DNA of 64,000 bases from assembly GCA_015183035.1 (NCBI GenBank), contig JACZZP010000017.1, positions 1,054,001-1,118,000 on the forward strand. The letters are read 5' to 3'. The stretch comes from Meloidogyne chitwoodi (lineage: Eukaryota; Nematoda; Chromadorea; Rhabditida; Meloidogynidae). The position numbers and the translations under genes were made by a program. The notes under the pieces are model-generated. The model worked only from the letters and a program-made list of their open reading frames with translations. It did not search any database and was not told the origin of the DNA. This document shows, piece after piece, positions 24,915 to 41,000 of this stretch (its first letter is position 1; each line of letters starts with the position of its first letter).

Positions 24915-25114
24915 AATTTTAAGCATTATATATTTTAAATTATTTTTTTTGATCTTTATCTCATATAATATTTTGTAAAATTTGATTATATTTTTTTAAA
25001 TTTTATGCTTGTTTTTCTACATTTAGCATATCTTTTTGATGTGTTTTGGTTTATCTTTGTTGTTTTATTTTAGTTAAAATTTACTAACTTTTTTTTAGCA
25101 TTTTTCAACACTAA

Positions 25115-28100
25115 ATGTTTGCTAGATGCTCAATCTTAAATTCCAAAGCATATTTTGCAAAAGTTGTTCACCAAAGTTCAAAAGCAGCGTTAAATTTTTG
25201 ATTATGTTCTTTTGTAAAGTTATTAATTTATTTTAGTTGGAAAAAAGACGTAAAAATCGAACGCCAAAAAAGATTACTTGGAAATTCTAAGGTTTCATCA
25301 CGTATTGTTGGACAAATTAGAAAATGGAAAAAGTTTATGACTCTTGAAGGCTCTGCTCTTCAAAATCTTAAAGCTGAAACTTCTAAACGACTTGAAGAAG
25401 AATGGCCTGTGCTTTTTCTCCCCGTTTTCAGAGCATGGCAAGAACCCCCTGAAGGAGTTTTTGTCGAATTTTCATTAAGAAATGTTTTTTACATGTTATT
25501 ATTTTAAAAATTTAATTTTAGCTAAATAATGAGCATTATAGAACAGCATTTTCTTCTGTTTTTAAAAACAATTCTCATGTTATTTTGAAGTCAAAAAAAG
25601 AACGTCCGACCGAAATTTCTGCCATTATTATAGATATAAGGTTAATAGTATTTCTTAATATTTTAATTATTTAAATTATAATTTAGCCATGGAAAACTGA
25701 AAGTTATTTTGAAAGACCATCGTCTAGGTCCAACTACATTCCCTAATAACAGTATTTGGATACTTAACCTTGCAGAAATTGATATCTTTGAACGTTTATT
25801 GGATATGTTTAAAGGTGAAAATTTAGTAAATTATCCTGGTTACGGTCTTTTATTGAAATCATTCAAAATTGGAACTGTTAATAAAGTTATGCGAGACAAA
25901 ACAAAGAATATAGAAATGAAAACGGTGAGTTTATTAATTTGGTATTCTAATTTAATTTATTTTGTTAGGAGTTTGATAAGTCACAAAAAGATGCCATTTA
26001 TGCAGCAATAAATTCAAGAAGACATTTTGTTGCGATTCATGGACCACCAGGGACAGGCAAAACCAAGGTTATTGGAGAAATTGTTTATCAGGTTCTTTTT
26101 AAAATTTAACAATAAATATTTGAGTTTTTCAGTCTTTAAAAAGAAATGAACGGGTTGTTGTATGCGCTCCTTCCAACAAAGCTGTGGATGTTAGTTTTAA
26201 TAATTTTATTAAAAATTATAAAAATATTTAGAATGCTTTAATTGCTTGTCTAAGACGAGGAATTGACGAAAAGATTTGTACACGTTTGGGACTCTCAAAA
26301 ATAGATGAGAAACTTTCTTCAACACATTTTGCTTCAATGTTTAGACAACATACATTCTATGAAAGTCTTCAAGATTATTGGGGAAAACGAGAGAAATTCA
26401 ATGAAACAAAAATGTAAAATTTTAAACTTTTTTTACTTTGTATTTTTAGTTTAGTGAAAATTTTCAAAAGTTTGGTGACATAATAACAAGAGGTGCAAAA
26501 CTGGAGAATTTGATCAATAGATCGGTGATCAGAGACATTAAAGTTGTAAGTCACTTTATTATTTTTTAAATTAAATTTTAGGTATTTGTCCTTTCCTCTC
26601 CCACCGATTTTGTATACAAATATATTTTTTATGTATTTTTAATTTAAATGAAAACACACTGAAAAGGTGATACAAATTGAATATATTTAAGTATACAAAG
26701 ATAATGGACAAGAGGACAAGTACCAATTTTTGAATTTATTTAAATTTTTTAAATTAATTTAACAGATATTTTGTACTGTAACGAATAGTTCACTTCATTG
26801 GTTATTTGAACAAGGTTTATTTCGTCCAGATTTGATTATTTTGGACGAAGCTGGTCATGTAATTGAACCAATTTCATGGCAAATTCTTTTACTTGTTTGT
26901 AATTTTATTTATTTAAATAAAATAATAATCAAAGATTAGGGGAATAGATTTGTTCTAGTTGGAGATCATCATCAACTGGATTCTATAATTATAACAAAAA
27001 AGGAAGATGTTAGCCAAAACAATAATGTTCCAAGTTCTTTACTACAGAGATTGATGACTGATTTTGAAAATAAAAAGGTTTTTAAATTAAAATTTTTTCA
27101 AGGTACTTGTCTAGTCTTCCCCTATGTCTATTACTGCGCCTTTTTATCCTGAATTAGGAATAATTCTAAACTCACTATCTACTTCTGCCCCAAGAAAATA
27201 TTTTATATATGAATTTATTAATATTTATAATTACAAAATGATAGAATAAAAAGTCAAAAAGAAGCAATAAACACAAATAAATTATTCTTAGGAAGACTAA
27301 CATTAAGTAACGATTCTAAGAAATATTCATGTTCACAATCAGAATAAAAATGATCAGCTATGTACCAAAAATTTTACTTTTAGGGATATCTTTATATGCT
27401 TAATGTTAATTATCGTTCAAATGAACTTATTCAACGTTGGTCAAATAATCAATTCTATGGGAATCAGTTAGTTGCTTCAAACAATGTAAAGGGAATTCAT
27501 TTAAATGATATAACAGATAATCTTAATTCAAATCAACTCATTGATGATCCTCTTGTGCTTTTAGACACAGTAAGTTTGTTTTATTCAAAATTAAATTTAT
27601 ATTAAACGGATCAGAATAAGATTATAAAATAATTCTTATTTATTTTATTAGGCAGATTTGACAAAGGACGAATTACTAGAATTGCAGTTAAAATATCAAT
27701 TTTTGACACCAATTACTTTTTTCGACTCAAAACCTGTTATCTCCTCTTCTTATTACAATTTAGGTTTATATTTTATTGTTTATATTATCTCTCAAAAAAT
27801 TTCAATTTTAAGGTGAAGCCATTTGTGCTACACATCAAATATTAGCATTGCAACAAGCTGGATTACAACCCAGTGAAATTGGTTGCATAACTCCATATGT
27901 TTTACAAATAGAAAAAATTAAAAAACTGCTCTTTGCAAATTCTGAACATTCTCTTGATGTTAGCTCTGTAGATGCATTCCAAGGTCAACAACGAGAAGCT
28001 ATTGTAATGTCCTTTGTTAGAAACAATAACCGAGAGCAAATTGGCTTTCTAAAAAATTTACGCCGAATGAATGTATTTTTTAATAAAAATTACTAAACTA

Positions 28101-28459
28101 ATGTTTGTTCTTTATTTCTTATCAAATTTCCCTTGCCTGAAATATGTAAAAAGGTTAAATTAAGTTTATAAAGGGGAATTTGGGAATAAAGAAAAAATAA
28201 AAAAAATTCAATATAGTCAACTATTTTTCCATTTTTTAAGGTTGCCATAACTCGTGCAAAACGACAATTTTTTTTAATCGCATCTTCAAAAGTATTAAAA
28301 AGGCATCAATGGTACATAAAATTTTGTTTTAAAAATAAATTAAAATTTTTTAGTCTTGATGACTTTTACAAAATAATTCGCAAAGAAGGACGTGTAATCC
28401 GGCCAAGAGATTTATTACTTAATAAAAATATTAATTTAAAAATACCAAAAAACATTTAA
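25115..28459 (+). CDS. IGHMBP2-like superfamily 1 RNA/DNA helicase
   Basis: About 14 exons. All UPF1-like SF1B motifs are visible: I AIHGPPGTGKTKV, Ia VVCAPSNKAVD, II LIILDEAGH, III VLVGDHHQLDS, IV MLNVNYRSNELI, V SVDAFQGQQREAIVMSFVR, VI VAITRAKRQFFLIAS. The N-terminal part (SGHDV-less, with VGQIRKWKKFMTLEG and ILKDHRLGP) resembles the beta-barrel region of IGHMBP2/SMUBP2. Motif II reads DEAG and motif III has His where the family has Lys. Choosing the ATG at 25115 gives MFARCSILNSKAYFAKVVHQ, free of acidic residues and presequence-like; it is the only nearby ATG whose exon joins the next in phase. Neighbours: PPP2R3C stop 200 bp upstream, ECI2 start 138 bp downstream. Two introns carry MITE-like sequence. 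Confidence 0.85.
26581..26724. mobile_element. 144 bp MITE in a helicase intron
   Basis: The left arm GGTATTTGTCCTTTCCTCTC and the inverted right arm GGTACTTGTCCTCTTGTCC match, and similarity continues inward to a shared TTTGTATAC..AATATATT, so the arms are about 45 bp each. It fills an intron whose own splice sites lie outside. The flanks AATTTTA / AATTTTT may be a decayed target duplication. No coding capacity. Confidence 0.7.
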
Positions 28460-28596
28460 AAATAAAGAATTTAAAAAAATAATAATAATCATTTAAAAAT
28501 TGTTTTGTATTTTTATAATAATACATTTAGATTTATTTATATTTTATATATATTTGAAATTCATTAAATTTTTAGTTATTGTTTACTATTATTTAA

Positions 28597-30311
28597 ATGC
28601 TTATTCTTAGTCGATTGTCTTTGGATTTTTTAAAAATTAACAAATGCTCTACACTACAATTTAATGCACTATTACAATATTCAAAGTATTAATATTTTTA
28701 AAAATGTTTTAATTATTATAGAGCTAAATATTCATCTAATACCTCTTCTTTGTTCGATAAAGCTGTATCTGATTTGAAGAATTTGTCTAATGAACCAGAT
28801 GATGTGACAAAGCTACAATTATATGGACTTTTTAAACAGGTTAATTTGTTAATTTTTTATTTTTAAATTAAAATTTTAGGCTTCTATTGGTGATATTAAA
28901 GGTGAAAAGCCAGGAATGCTTGATTTTGTTCGTAGAGCGAAATACGATTCGTGGAATAAAAATAAAGGACTAACATTGGTATTATTTTTAAACATTAATA
29001 TAAAATTTGTATCTTAAAATAGGAAGAAGCTCAACGTAAATATATTGAAATTGTTGATCAATTGCACAAACAATCGGACAAGTCTTCGAATTCAGGTTTT
29101 TGCCAAACTTTTTGTTATTGCTCAAAAAATCGTATTATTGATAGGATTTTGGGATGGTCCTAAAGTTTGTAGAAATTTAGTATTTAAATTTTTTTTAGTT
29201 ATTCCGATTTCTGGTAAGGTTCTTTAAAGGTTTTCAAAAATTCATGAGTTTGCTCATTAATTTTTATTATTTATAGGGGATATTTTAATAAAAAAACAAG
29301 GGAAAGTATTTCGAATTGAATTCAACCGGCCGAATAAATATAACGCAATTACATGGGAAATGTATGAAGGTTAGAATATAATCTCTTTTTTACAATTTAA
29401 ATTCCTTTAGAATTAATAAATGCGTTTTCAAATTCTAATAAATGCAATGAAACAAGCATAACAGTATTAACAGGTTTTTATTTGTTTATTTTCTAATCTT
29501 TTTTTAAGGAAATGGTTCTTATTATTGTGCGGGAAACGATTTATCAAATTTCACAAAAAATATCAAAACACCTAGTGACTTTACTAAAATGGCCGATAAA
29601 GGAGAGGAAGTGAATTTTTTTGATAAAAATTTTTCCTTAAAATCCTTTGTTAAGGTTTTAGAACGTTTCGTTCGCGCACATATTGAACACGAAAAACCGC
29701 TAATTTCTTTAGTTAATGGACCAGCAATTGGTATTTCAGTAACATTAATGGCTCTTTTTGATTTGGTTATTGCTTCTGATAAGGTTTAAAATTGTATATT
29801 ATTTACCAATTTTATTTTATATTTTAGGCTTCTTTTCATTCTCCATTTTCCTCTCTTGGACAATCTCCTGAAGGTTGTTCCTCTTATACATTTCCGTTAC
29901 TTATGGGAACAACAAAGGTTAGAAAAATACCTTAAAAATTAATCTTTTCAATATCTGTTTAAGGCTTGTGAGATGCTTCTATTTGACAAAAAAATATCGG
30001 CCGCTGAAGCTTATGAACGCAATTTAGTCACACGTGTTATTCCTCATAGCGGTTTTCACGAGGAAACAGAACGATTAGTAAATTAAAATTGTTATTATTT
30101 TATATTTTGTTTACTTTATCAGATTTCTAATTTTTCCGAACTGCCACCAGAATCATTACGAGTGAATAAGCAATTGATTAGAGATGTACATAAGGATACT
30201 CTCTTGCGTGTTTGCAAACATGAATGTGCAGTTCTAAAACAACGATGGTTAAGTGAAGAATGTCAAAAAGCATTACAAAAATTCGCTACCCGAAAAGCGA
30301 ACGAAAATTGA
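28597..30311 (+). CDS. eci2: ECI2: enoyl-CoA delta isomerase 2 with acyl-CoA-binding domain
   Basis: About ten exons. The N-terminus ([20 protein letters not shown]) looks like a mitochondrial presequence. The acyl-CoA-binding domain follows: [60 protein letters not shown]. The crotonase-fold domain has [34 protein letters not shown] (oxyanion hole), [20 protein letters not shown] and [20 protein letters not shown], in which the Glu of SPEG is the catalytic base. It shifts 3-cis/trans double bonds to 2-trans in beta-oxidation of unsaturated fatty acids, in mitochondria or peroxisomes. The C-terminus (RKANEN) lacks a canonical SKL peroxisomal signal. It starts 138 bp after the helicase stop. 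Confidence 0.92.
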
Positions 30312-31127
30312 AATTAGAAAAGATGATAAATATTTTATTAAAATTTATTTTAGTTTTTATGATTATATTTTTTAAATACAGAAATTATAGTCAAACTAAG
30401 TCAAACTAAAAGGAGTATAATAAGGAAATAAATTTTTTTTTAGAATTTATTCTAACAAATTAGTTTCATAAAAGGAGTATAAGGAATTGTTGTTGTAGAT
30501 TTGTTATAGTTATTAAATCCTGTTTCAAAAAAAATTTACAATAGAAAAAAGGTAGGAAAAATGTGAGAAGTTAAAAAGTATCGGGAACGGAGTAAAATTT
30601 TACTTCAAACTTTATTTTTAGCGAGGAGAGAACAATTTTTGCCATCTAGTTCTCTTTAAGTTTACAGTATTTTCTTATTTTCGTGTCAAAACTCATTAAA
30701 TTTATATCGAGAAAAGGAAAAAATATTTAGCTAGAAAGATACAAAGAAAGAAAAGATAATTTTTTAGTATTCAGTCTGGATCATTGCAGACCGATTGATT
30801 GCGAAATAGTATGTTAATTAAAGTGAATTATAGGTAAAAGGTAAGTAAGAGACAAAATTTTGCGCAAATCGGCTTACAACGAGTGTAATTTCCTTTAATT
30901 ATATATTTAGAAAAAATTACCTATGAATAATAAAATAAAAATTTCAATTCGAGGCTAGGTGCAGTTTAGATGGCTGGGCAACAGATAAATTTAAATTGAT
31001 TTAAATAAAAATAAAGATTAGAAATTTTTATACATATTTAACAACTGTATTATTAAATTTTTATTTCATTTTTTATAATATTTTATAAAGCATTTTAGTT
31101 ATTCCGATAATATATTATTGACTAATA
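30312..31127. other. Intergenic region with a short direct repeat
   Basis: About 820 bp: ECI2 3' UTR and DDX5 promoter. AAAAGGAGTATAA occurs twice about 60 bp apart (near 30408-30420 and 30470-30482). A TTTTAG at about 31092-31097 may be the DDX5 trans-splice acceptor. No ORF or RNA recognised. Confidence 0.4.
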
Positions 31128-33451
<2,324 letters not shown>

Positions 33452-35064
33452 TTTTATTTTATTGATTGTAGAGATTGGACTTTTGCTATATTCTTTTGAT
33501 AAAATAGTCTTTTTTTGGTGATGAATGAAAAATTCAATTTTGTTTCACAGTCCGATCTCTAGTTGCTTAAATTATCGTCTTTTTGACTTTTTTTAATTTA
33601 TTTTTTTTTGTTTAACACATACAAGAAACTCTTAAAAGATTTATTACTTTTACTTGATTTATCATTACCAGGGCTTAATAGAATGATTTTCAATTTAAAT
33701 TTTTTTAATATTCTGTTATTTGTATTTTTTTAGTTTTATTTTTGAATTTTCATTTTTGTCCTGGCTCTGGTTACCAAACAATAGCTTATGCAGTTTTATT
33801 TCGCATACTTTTTAGTTGCGCTTTTTTTTTTTGTTGAATTACAATTTTATGCATATACATTTTATTACAAAATGAAAGTCATTCCAGATTTTTGAGTTTA
33901 GGACATTGTTGAACTTGGTTAAATAAGTTAAATATATATATTTAGGTATTTACTTTTATCTGAAATTTAGCTTTATTAATTCAATTTATAACCTTATTTG
34001 TATAAATAACATTCAACACCCACTACAATCTGAGTAATCATCCACTTATTCCATACTACTCTTTAAATTCCAAAAACTTTGTATAGATGAATGACTCGTT
34101 TTACACAAATATATTAGACTTTGATTGCTTTAAAAAATTCTTTCTATAATTAATGAATAATTGACAAACTTTTAAATGCCTTAATTAGTGAGAATATTTA
34201 CATATATATAATAAATATTTTTAGGTAGAATTGTATTTTGGAAAATTTTTGTCAATCTAATAAGTACTTTTATGTCTCTTAATGAAAATGCCATAGTTGA
34301 AAAACTAATATAAATCAATAATTGCATTTTTATGATACTTTGAATTAATTCTATGTGGCCTCATATCTTAGCTTATAATGAGCAATCATTTATAGGTAAA
34401 TAAATATATATATCTTTTGTTGTCAACTTATATCTTTAAATAAGATGCCATTCTGCATTTATTTTTTCATTTTTATTTATATACAAAATTTCATCTCGAA
34501 TGTACATCTTGGGGAGTTTTCTTTAATTCTAATATTTATTTTCTTAAACATTAAAAATATTTTTATTAGTAAATTGCATTTTCCGGTTTAGACGACCAGT
34601 TTATCTTTAAATGTTTTTATTTTATTTCACTTAATATTATGAATCACGATTTCTTTCTAATCGATGAAGATTCTCATTTTTCTATTTCTTCATTAAAAAA
34701 TTCCATCAAACAAAAGTTTTATTTTACTTTTTAAAGGTTTTATTTAAACTATATAATAATTCAGGAATATTTATTTTTATAATTATTATTTTTTTAATAT
34801 TTTCTTAAATAAGCCTTTATTTATTTTATTAAATATTTATTGTTATTAAATAATAGATTATTTATTTATTTATTTAAAATCCAACTACTTTAATTATTTA
34901 ATTATATTTAATATTAATTTTTTAGATTTAAAAAGATAATAAATTTATTTTTAATTTTTTCTTTCTTTTTTTGTTAAAATTAAATAAAGGTTTCTCCTTA
35001 AATTCAAATTTTTACAATAATTTAACCTCAATTTAAAAGGAATTATTTTTTTTAAATATTTGTT
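33452..35064. other. 1.6 kb intergenic region
   Basis: AT-rich DNA containing the DDX5 3' UTR and the PLC gamma promoter. It is T-rich on the plus strand for the first 600 bp, consistent with UTR. No ORF with coding character, repeat pair or RNA recognised. Confidence 0.4.
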
Positions 35065-38000
35065 ATGCAAAATAACAACAAAATTAATCAGACATATTTG
35101 GTAAATATTTTTAAAAAAATTAATAATTAATATTATTATTTTTTATTAAAAAGAATTCAACAAATGAAATTTCAAATAATAATAAATTAGTATCTTCTAA
35201 TGAAATAAATAAAATTGAAAATAATTTAAAATTATCAGCTCAAGCTAAAAGAGAACGTTTTGCTTTTAATAATAATACTAAAAGTGAGGGTGAACATTAT
35301 GAACATTTTGGTAATTTATTAATTTTTTAATGAAGAGAAAATTCTGATAGTATTTTAATTTTAATTTTTTTTATATTTTTTATTTGTTAAATTTTTTTTG
35401 GGGAAAAATATAAAAATTTATTTTTTAATAATAGAAGAAAAAATAAAATCACTAAAAACAACTTATGACCACAAATATTCTTCTACTAATAATTCTTTTC
35501 TTTCTATATCTTCTTCTTCTTTAAATAAACTTGAAGAAAATAGGTAAGTTTTTTTTAATATTTTTATTTAAATAATTTAAAAAATATATAAAATTATTAT
35601 TATTATTTTCTTTTTGTGTAAAATATATTTAAATATCTTTTTTATTGATAAAAATTTCACAATTAAAGAAGACACAATTTAGTTATATTTTTCTGTTTAA
35701 AACACAAAATTTTAGTTAATTTTTAATTTATTTTTAAAATTTCTTAAAAATTCCTTTTTAATGTGTTCCCTTTTAATACTTTTTTTATTTTTTATCTCAA
35801 CTTTTCATTAAAAAATATTTATTTTATTCAACAAACAAACAAACATTAATTTATAATAAAAAATACTAGTTGCGAGAGAAGACATTTTTTGGTATTTTAA
35901 AGGAAAGAAAGAGAAAAATGAGTAATTTTGGAGAAAATAAAAGCACAAATAAATACCTAAATAAAATAATTATTTTCCCATTCTCTCTTTTTTCCTTTTT
36001 TTAAATATAAATTGATTTTTTTAATTCAAATTTTTTAGAAAAAATCAATTAATTGATCAAAATTCTTCAGAAAATTTCAAAAATTTATTAATGGGTGGAA
36101 AACCAAAAGAATCAAAAAGAAAAATATTTTATAATGACAATAAATATTTAAATAATAATAATTATTATAATAAAGGTAAATATTATCTTCAAAAACAACA
36201 ACAACATTTATTAGATCAATATGATTTTGCTTCTATGGAAAAAGGACATAAAGTATAAATTAATTTAAAATAAATTAATTTAATTAAAAAAGGTATGTAA
36301 ATTATCAGTTTTTAAAAAATTTGATATTTCTTACCTTCGTATTTGGTTAAATACACAAACACAACAAATTGTTCTTTCTAAATGGAATAATAATATTATT
36401 GTTAATTCTTCTTGTTCTTCTCTTGATAATCCTGGTTAATTTAAATTATTTTATAATTTATTATTTTTTTATTTTTTTAAAAAAAGGATCATCATCAACA
36501 ACATTAGAAGAATTAAATGAAGTAATTAATAAAAATAATAATATTATTACAAATAATTCTTTTTCTTCTCGTTCATCTTCTTCAAGTTGTTCATTTTCTA
36601 TGTTAAAAACACAAACTCTTGATTTAAGATTAATTAAGGATATTCAAGTAAATTATTTTTTAAATATATAATTAATTTATAATTTATTTTTTAAAAAAGA
36701 TTTTGGGACAAATTGGTATAACAATGCAAATAGCAGAAAAATGGCGTCGTGATTCTGCTTTACAACGTTTTGATACAAACACAGTTCTTTGTATTAGTTG
36801 GGGGGCTTCTTTTATTTTAAATAATTGGCTTATTTTATGTAAATAATTTAAATTATAATTTATTTAATTAATTTAATTTTAAAAGTTGATAATCAAGAAT
36901 TGTGTAATTTATGGTGTCAAGGTATTAAAAAATTATGTAATGAATTAGAAAATGCTTCACATGCTTTAATAGTAGAACGTTGGTTAAGAAAACAAGTATT
37001 TTATTATTTTTAAATTATACAATTTTTTTTTAAAGTTGAAAAATATATAAAATAAAAAATAAATTAAATTTTATAATTTTGTTTAAATTCCAAATATAAT
37101 TAAAAAATTTTTAAAGTTTTATTCTCTTCTTATTCTTCCAACAGACAATGCTTGTATTTCTATAAAACATATGAAACCTTTTGTTCAACAAAAATTACAA
37201 TGTAAAATTAGTGGAAAACAATTACAAGAAATAATTGAAGTATTAAAATATATTTATTAATTTATTTTTAAATATTTAAAAGAATGAAATGGGTTTTGAA
37301 AGTTTTGTTTTTGCTCATAATTGGTTACTTGATTTTCATTCTTTATTTATGTCAATGTTTTCTGAATTTGCACATCCACAAAATGAACAAAAAATGCCTT
37401 TTAGAAAATTTGTTGATTTTCTTAGAGATTTACAAAATGTAAATTATTTATTTAATTTAATTAATTAATTTATTTATTTTAATAAAAAGGATGAATTGGG
37501 TCAAAGTCCAGAATTAGCTTCAGATTATTTAAGACGTTATTTTCGAGATGTTGACCCTGAGAGGGATATTTCTGAACCTTGGCTTAGTACAAGTGAATTT
37601 ATTGATTATCTTTTTTCTTCTGAAAATTGTAAAATATTTTTTAATAATTTAATATATTTTATTAATTTTATAAAAATATTATTATTATTTTTCTTTTAGC
37701 TTTATTTGACCCAATAAATAAAGAAGTATTACATGATATGACTAAAGTTATTATTTTTATTTATTTAAAAGATAATATTTAAATAAATTTTTCTTTAGCC
37801 TTTAACACATTATTGGATATCTTCTTCACATAATACATATTTAACTGGAGATCAACTTAAAAGTGAGTCATCATTAGATGCTTATGCACGTTCACTTTTA
37901 CTTGGATGCAGGTTTTTTTATTTAAATAAAAATAAATATTTATTTATTTATTAATAAAAAAAGATGTATAGAATTAGATTGTTGGGATGGACCTCAAAGA

Positions 38001-41000
38001 AAAGGTTTAAATGGTGAAATAATAATTGATATAATTATTTATCATGGATATACAATGACTTCAAAATTATTATTAAAAGATGTTTTACAAACAATTAAAT
38101 ATTATGCTTTTAAAAATAGCGAGTTTGTTTTTTAATTTAAATTTAAATTATTTATTTATTTTTAAATAATAGTTATCCTTTAATACTTTCAATAGAAGAT
38201 AATTGTTCTGTTCTAGCTCAACGTCAAATGGCTATAGATATTAAAGAAATTTTGGGTGAATTACTTTTAATTTCACCAATTTCCCGTGATGAATGGGAAT
38301 TACCTTCACCTTTAGCTCTTCGAAATAAAATTATTTTAAAACATAAAAAACTTAGAGAAGAACAAGAAAATAATAATTTATTATTATTAGAAGATGAATT
38401 AGATCAAGATATTTTAAGTAGACAATGTATTAAAAAAGGAATACTTTGGTTAAAAAATAATAATAATAATAATAATGAAGGTATTATTATATTTTTAAAA
38501 TTAAATAAATATATTTTAAATAGAAATTATTTGGAAAAAACATATTTTTGTTCTTTTTCATGATCGTCTTTGTTATTTAATACAACCAATAATAGATGAT
38601 AATAATAATAATGAATTAACAACAAAAAAAGAAAAACAAAGTTTAATTAATAATAATCAAAATAATGAAGAAGAAGAAGAATTAAATAATAATAATAATA
38701 ATAGAAATAGGTTAGTTTAATTAATTAATTTAAATAAATATTAGAGTTTAATTGACTTTTATTTTATAATTATATTTTTAGAGACAATTGGGATAAATTT
38801 ATTTATTTTTTATGTTTTCTGTTTTTTTAAGTCAACTAATAATTATATATCTTTTTTAAATAAATTAAATTTTAAAATATATTTATTTATTTTTTATTAA
38901 AGTATTTGTTCTTCTTCTGTTGTTGAAGATTGTACAAATTGTCATATAAAAGAAGAATGGTTTCATGGTAAAATTGATAGAGATGAAGCAAAAAAAAGAT
39001 TATTATTTGAAATTAAAAATAATAATAATAATAATTGTTCAACAATATTTTTAGTAAGGGAATCAAATACTTTTATTGGTGATTTTACTCTTTCATTTTT
39101 ATTTAATAATCAAAATGTTCATCATTGTCGTATTAAATCAATTATTTTATCTGGAGGAGAAAAACGTTATTATTTATTGGATACTTTAAAAAAAGAAAGT
39201 TTATATGAATTAATTAGTTATTATATGAAACATTCTTTAAATACACCAACATTTAAAGTTTTATTTTTTTATTTTTTATTTAATATTATAAATTAATAAT
39301 AGACATGTTTATGTATTCCTTGTCCTCAACCACAGCCACATTTAGGTATTTTTAATTAATTATTAATTAATTAATTAATATTTTTATTTTTAGATCAACC
39401 TTGGTTTTGTTTAAATTGTGATACTCAAAAAGCAGAAGAATTATTATCAAAAGTTGGAAAAGATGGGGCATTTCTTATTCGTTTAAGTAGCAAAAATAAT
39501 AAAAATATAATAAAAGAATCAAATTCTTCTTCTTCTTTTGTTTTATCATTAAGAGTAGATGAAATAAATTGGCATTTAAGACTTAAACTTGAAGGAAGAG
39601 TTTTTGTTATTGAAAATCAAATATTTGAAAATTTATGTCAATTAGTTGAATATTTTGAAAATATTCAATTTTTTAGAGGAATTTGTTTAAAATATCCAGT
39701 TAACGAAGAAACGGTTTTTTTAAATTAAATTAAATTAATTTTTAATAATATGTAGGTATATAAATATTCAAAAATATTAAATAATAATTCTTTAAAAGAA
39801 GAAGAAAATGATCAAATTAATGGTTGTTATGTAGAATTAAATGATTTAAAAAATGAAGTAAAAATATTTAAATATTTTTTATTTTATTTTTAAAGATTCA
39901 AGTTGAAGCAATTGAAAAATTTAATGATATTCAATTTATTGAAAATTTAATGAAAAATGATGAACAATTTAATAATTTATTAAATAAAGGTAAAACATTA
40001 TGTTTTCCTATTGGTGCTAAAATTACTATTTTACAAAAACAAAAATATTTTTTAAATAAAAATGAAAAAGAAGAAAAATGGATTTGGCTTGGAAGATATA
40101 ATAATGAAGTATTTAATTAAATAATTATTATTAAATATTTAAAAATAGATTGGATGGTTTCCATCATGTAATGTTCGTGAAATTATTGATAATAATATTT
40201 GTTTAGATTCTAATAATAATAATGAATTAAATTATGGGACAATTGAATTGGCTGGAACTTCTTTTGAAGAAAATGTTTTAATTTAATATTTATTTATTTA
40301 ATTAATTTAATTAATTTAAAGAAAGATATAATATTATCAAAAAATGATCGTAAATATTCTTTTCGTATTTGTTTATCACAATCTCATTGGAAAGTTCAAG
40401 TTTATTTAGTTGCTGCAGATAATGAAGAAGAATTACGTGAATGGCTTTTAATTTGTCAAAAACAATCAAATCAAGCAAATAATAAAATACAACAATTACG
40501 TAATAAAGAAAGACAATTAAAAATTGCTAGTCAACTTTCTTGTCTTGTGGTTAATTAATTAAATTAATTAATTTTAATTAATTAATTTTAGGTTTATTGT
40601 CAAGCTGTTCCTTTTAATCCTGATTTTAAATTACAAGATCCACGTAATTCTTTTTTTGAAATGTGTTCTTTTAGGTAATTTTTAATTATCTTTTATTTTA
40701 TTTTTCATTTATTTAAAGTGAATCAAAACATGATAAATTGATAGAAAAAGGTTTAACTTTATTTAATCAACGTCAATTATCAAGAGTATATCCACAAGCT
40801 AGTCGGTTAACTTCAACAAATTTTAATCCTTTACCAATGTGGAATAGTGGTTGTCATATGGTTGCACTTAATTTCCAAACTGGGGATAAAGCTATGCAAT
40901 TAAATTATGGACGTTTTTCTGCTAATGGACGGTAATTTTTTAAATTTAAAAAAAAAAGAAACATTTCTTTTAATAAATAAATAAATTTATTATTATTATT

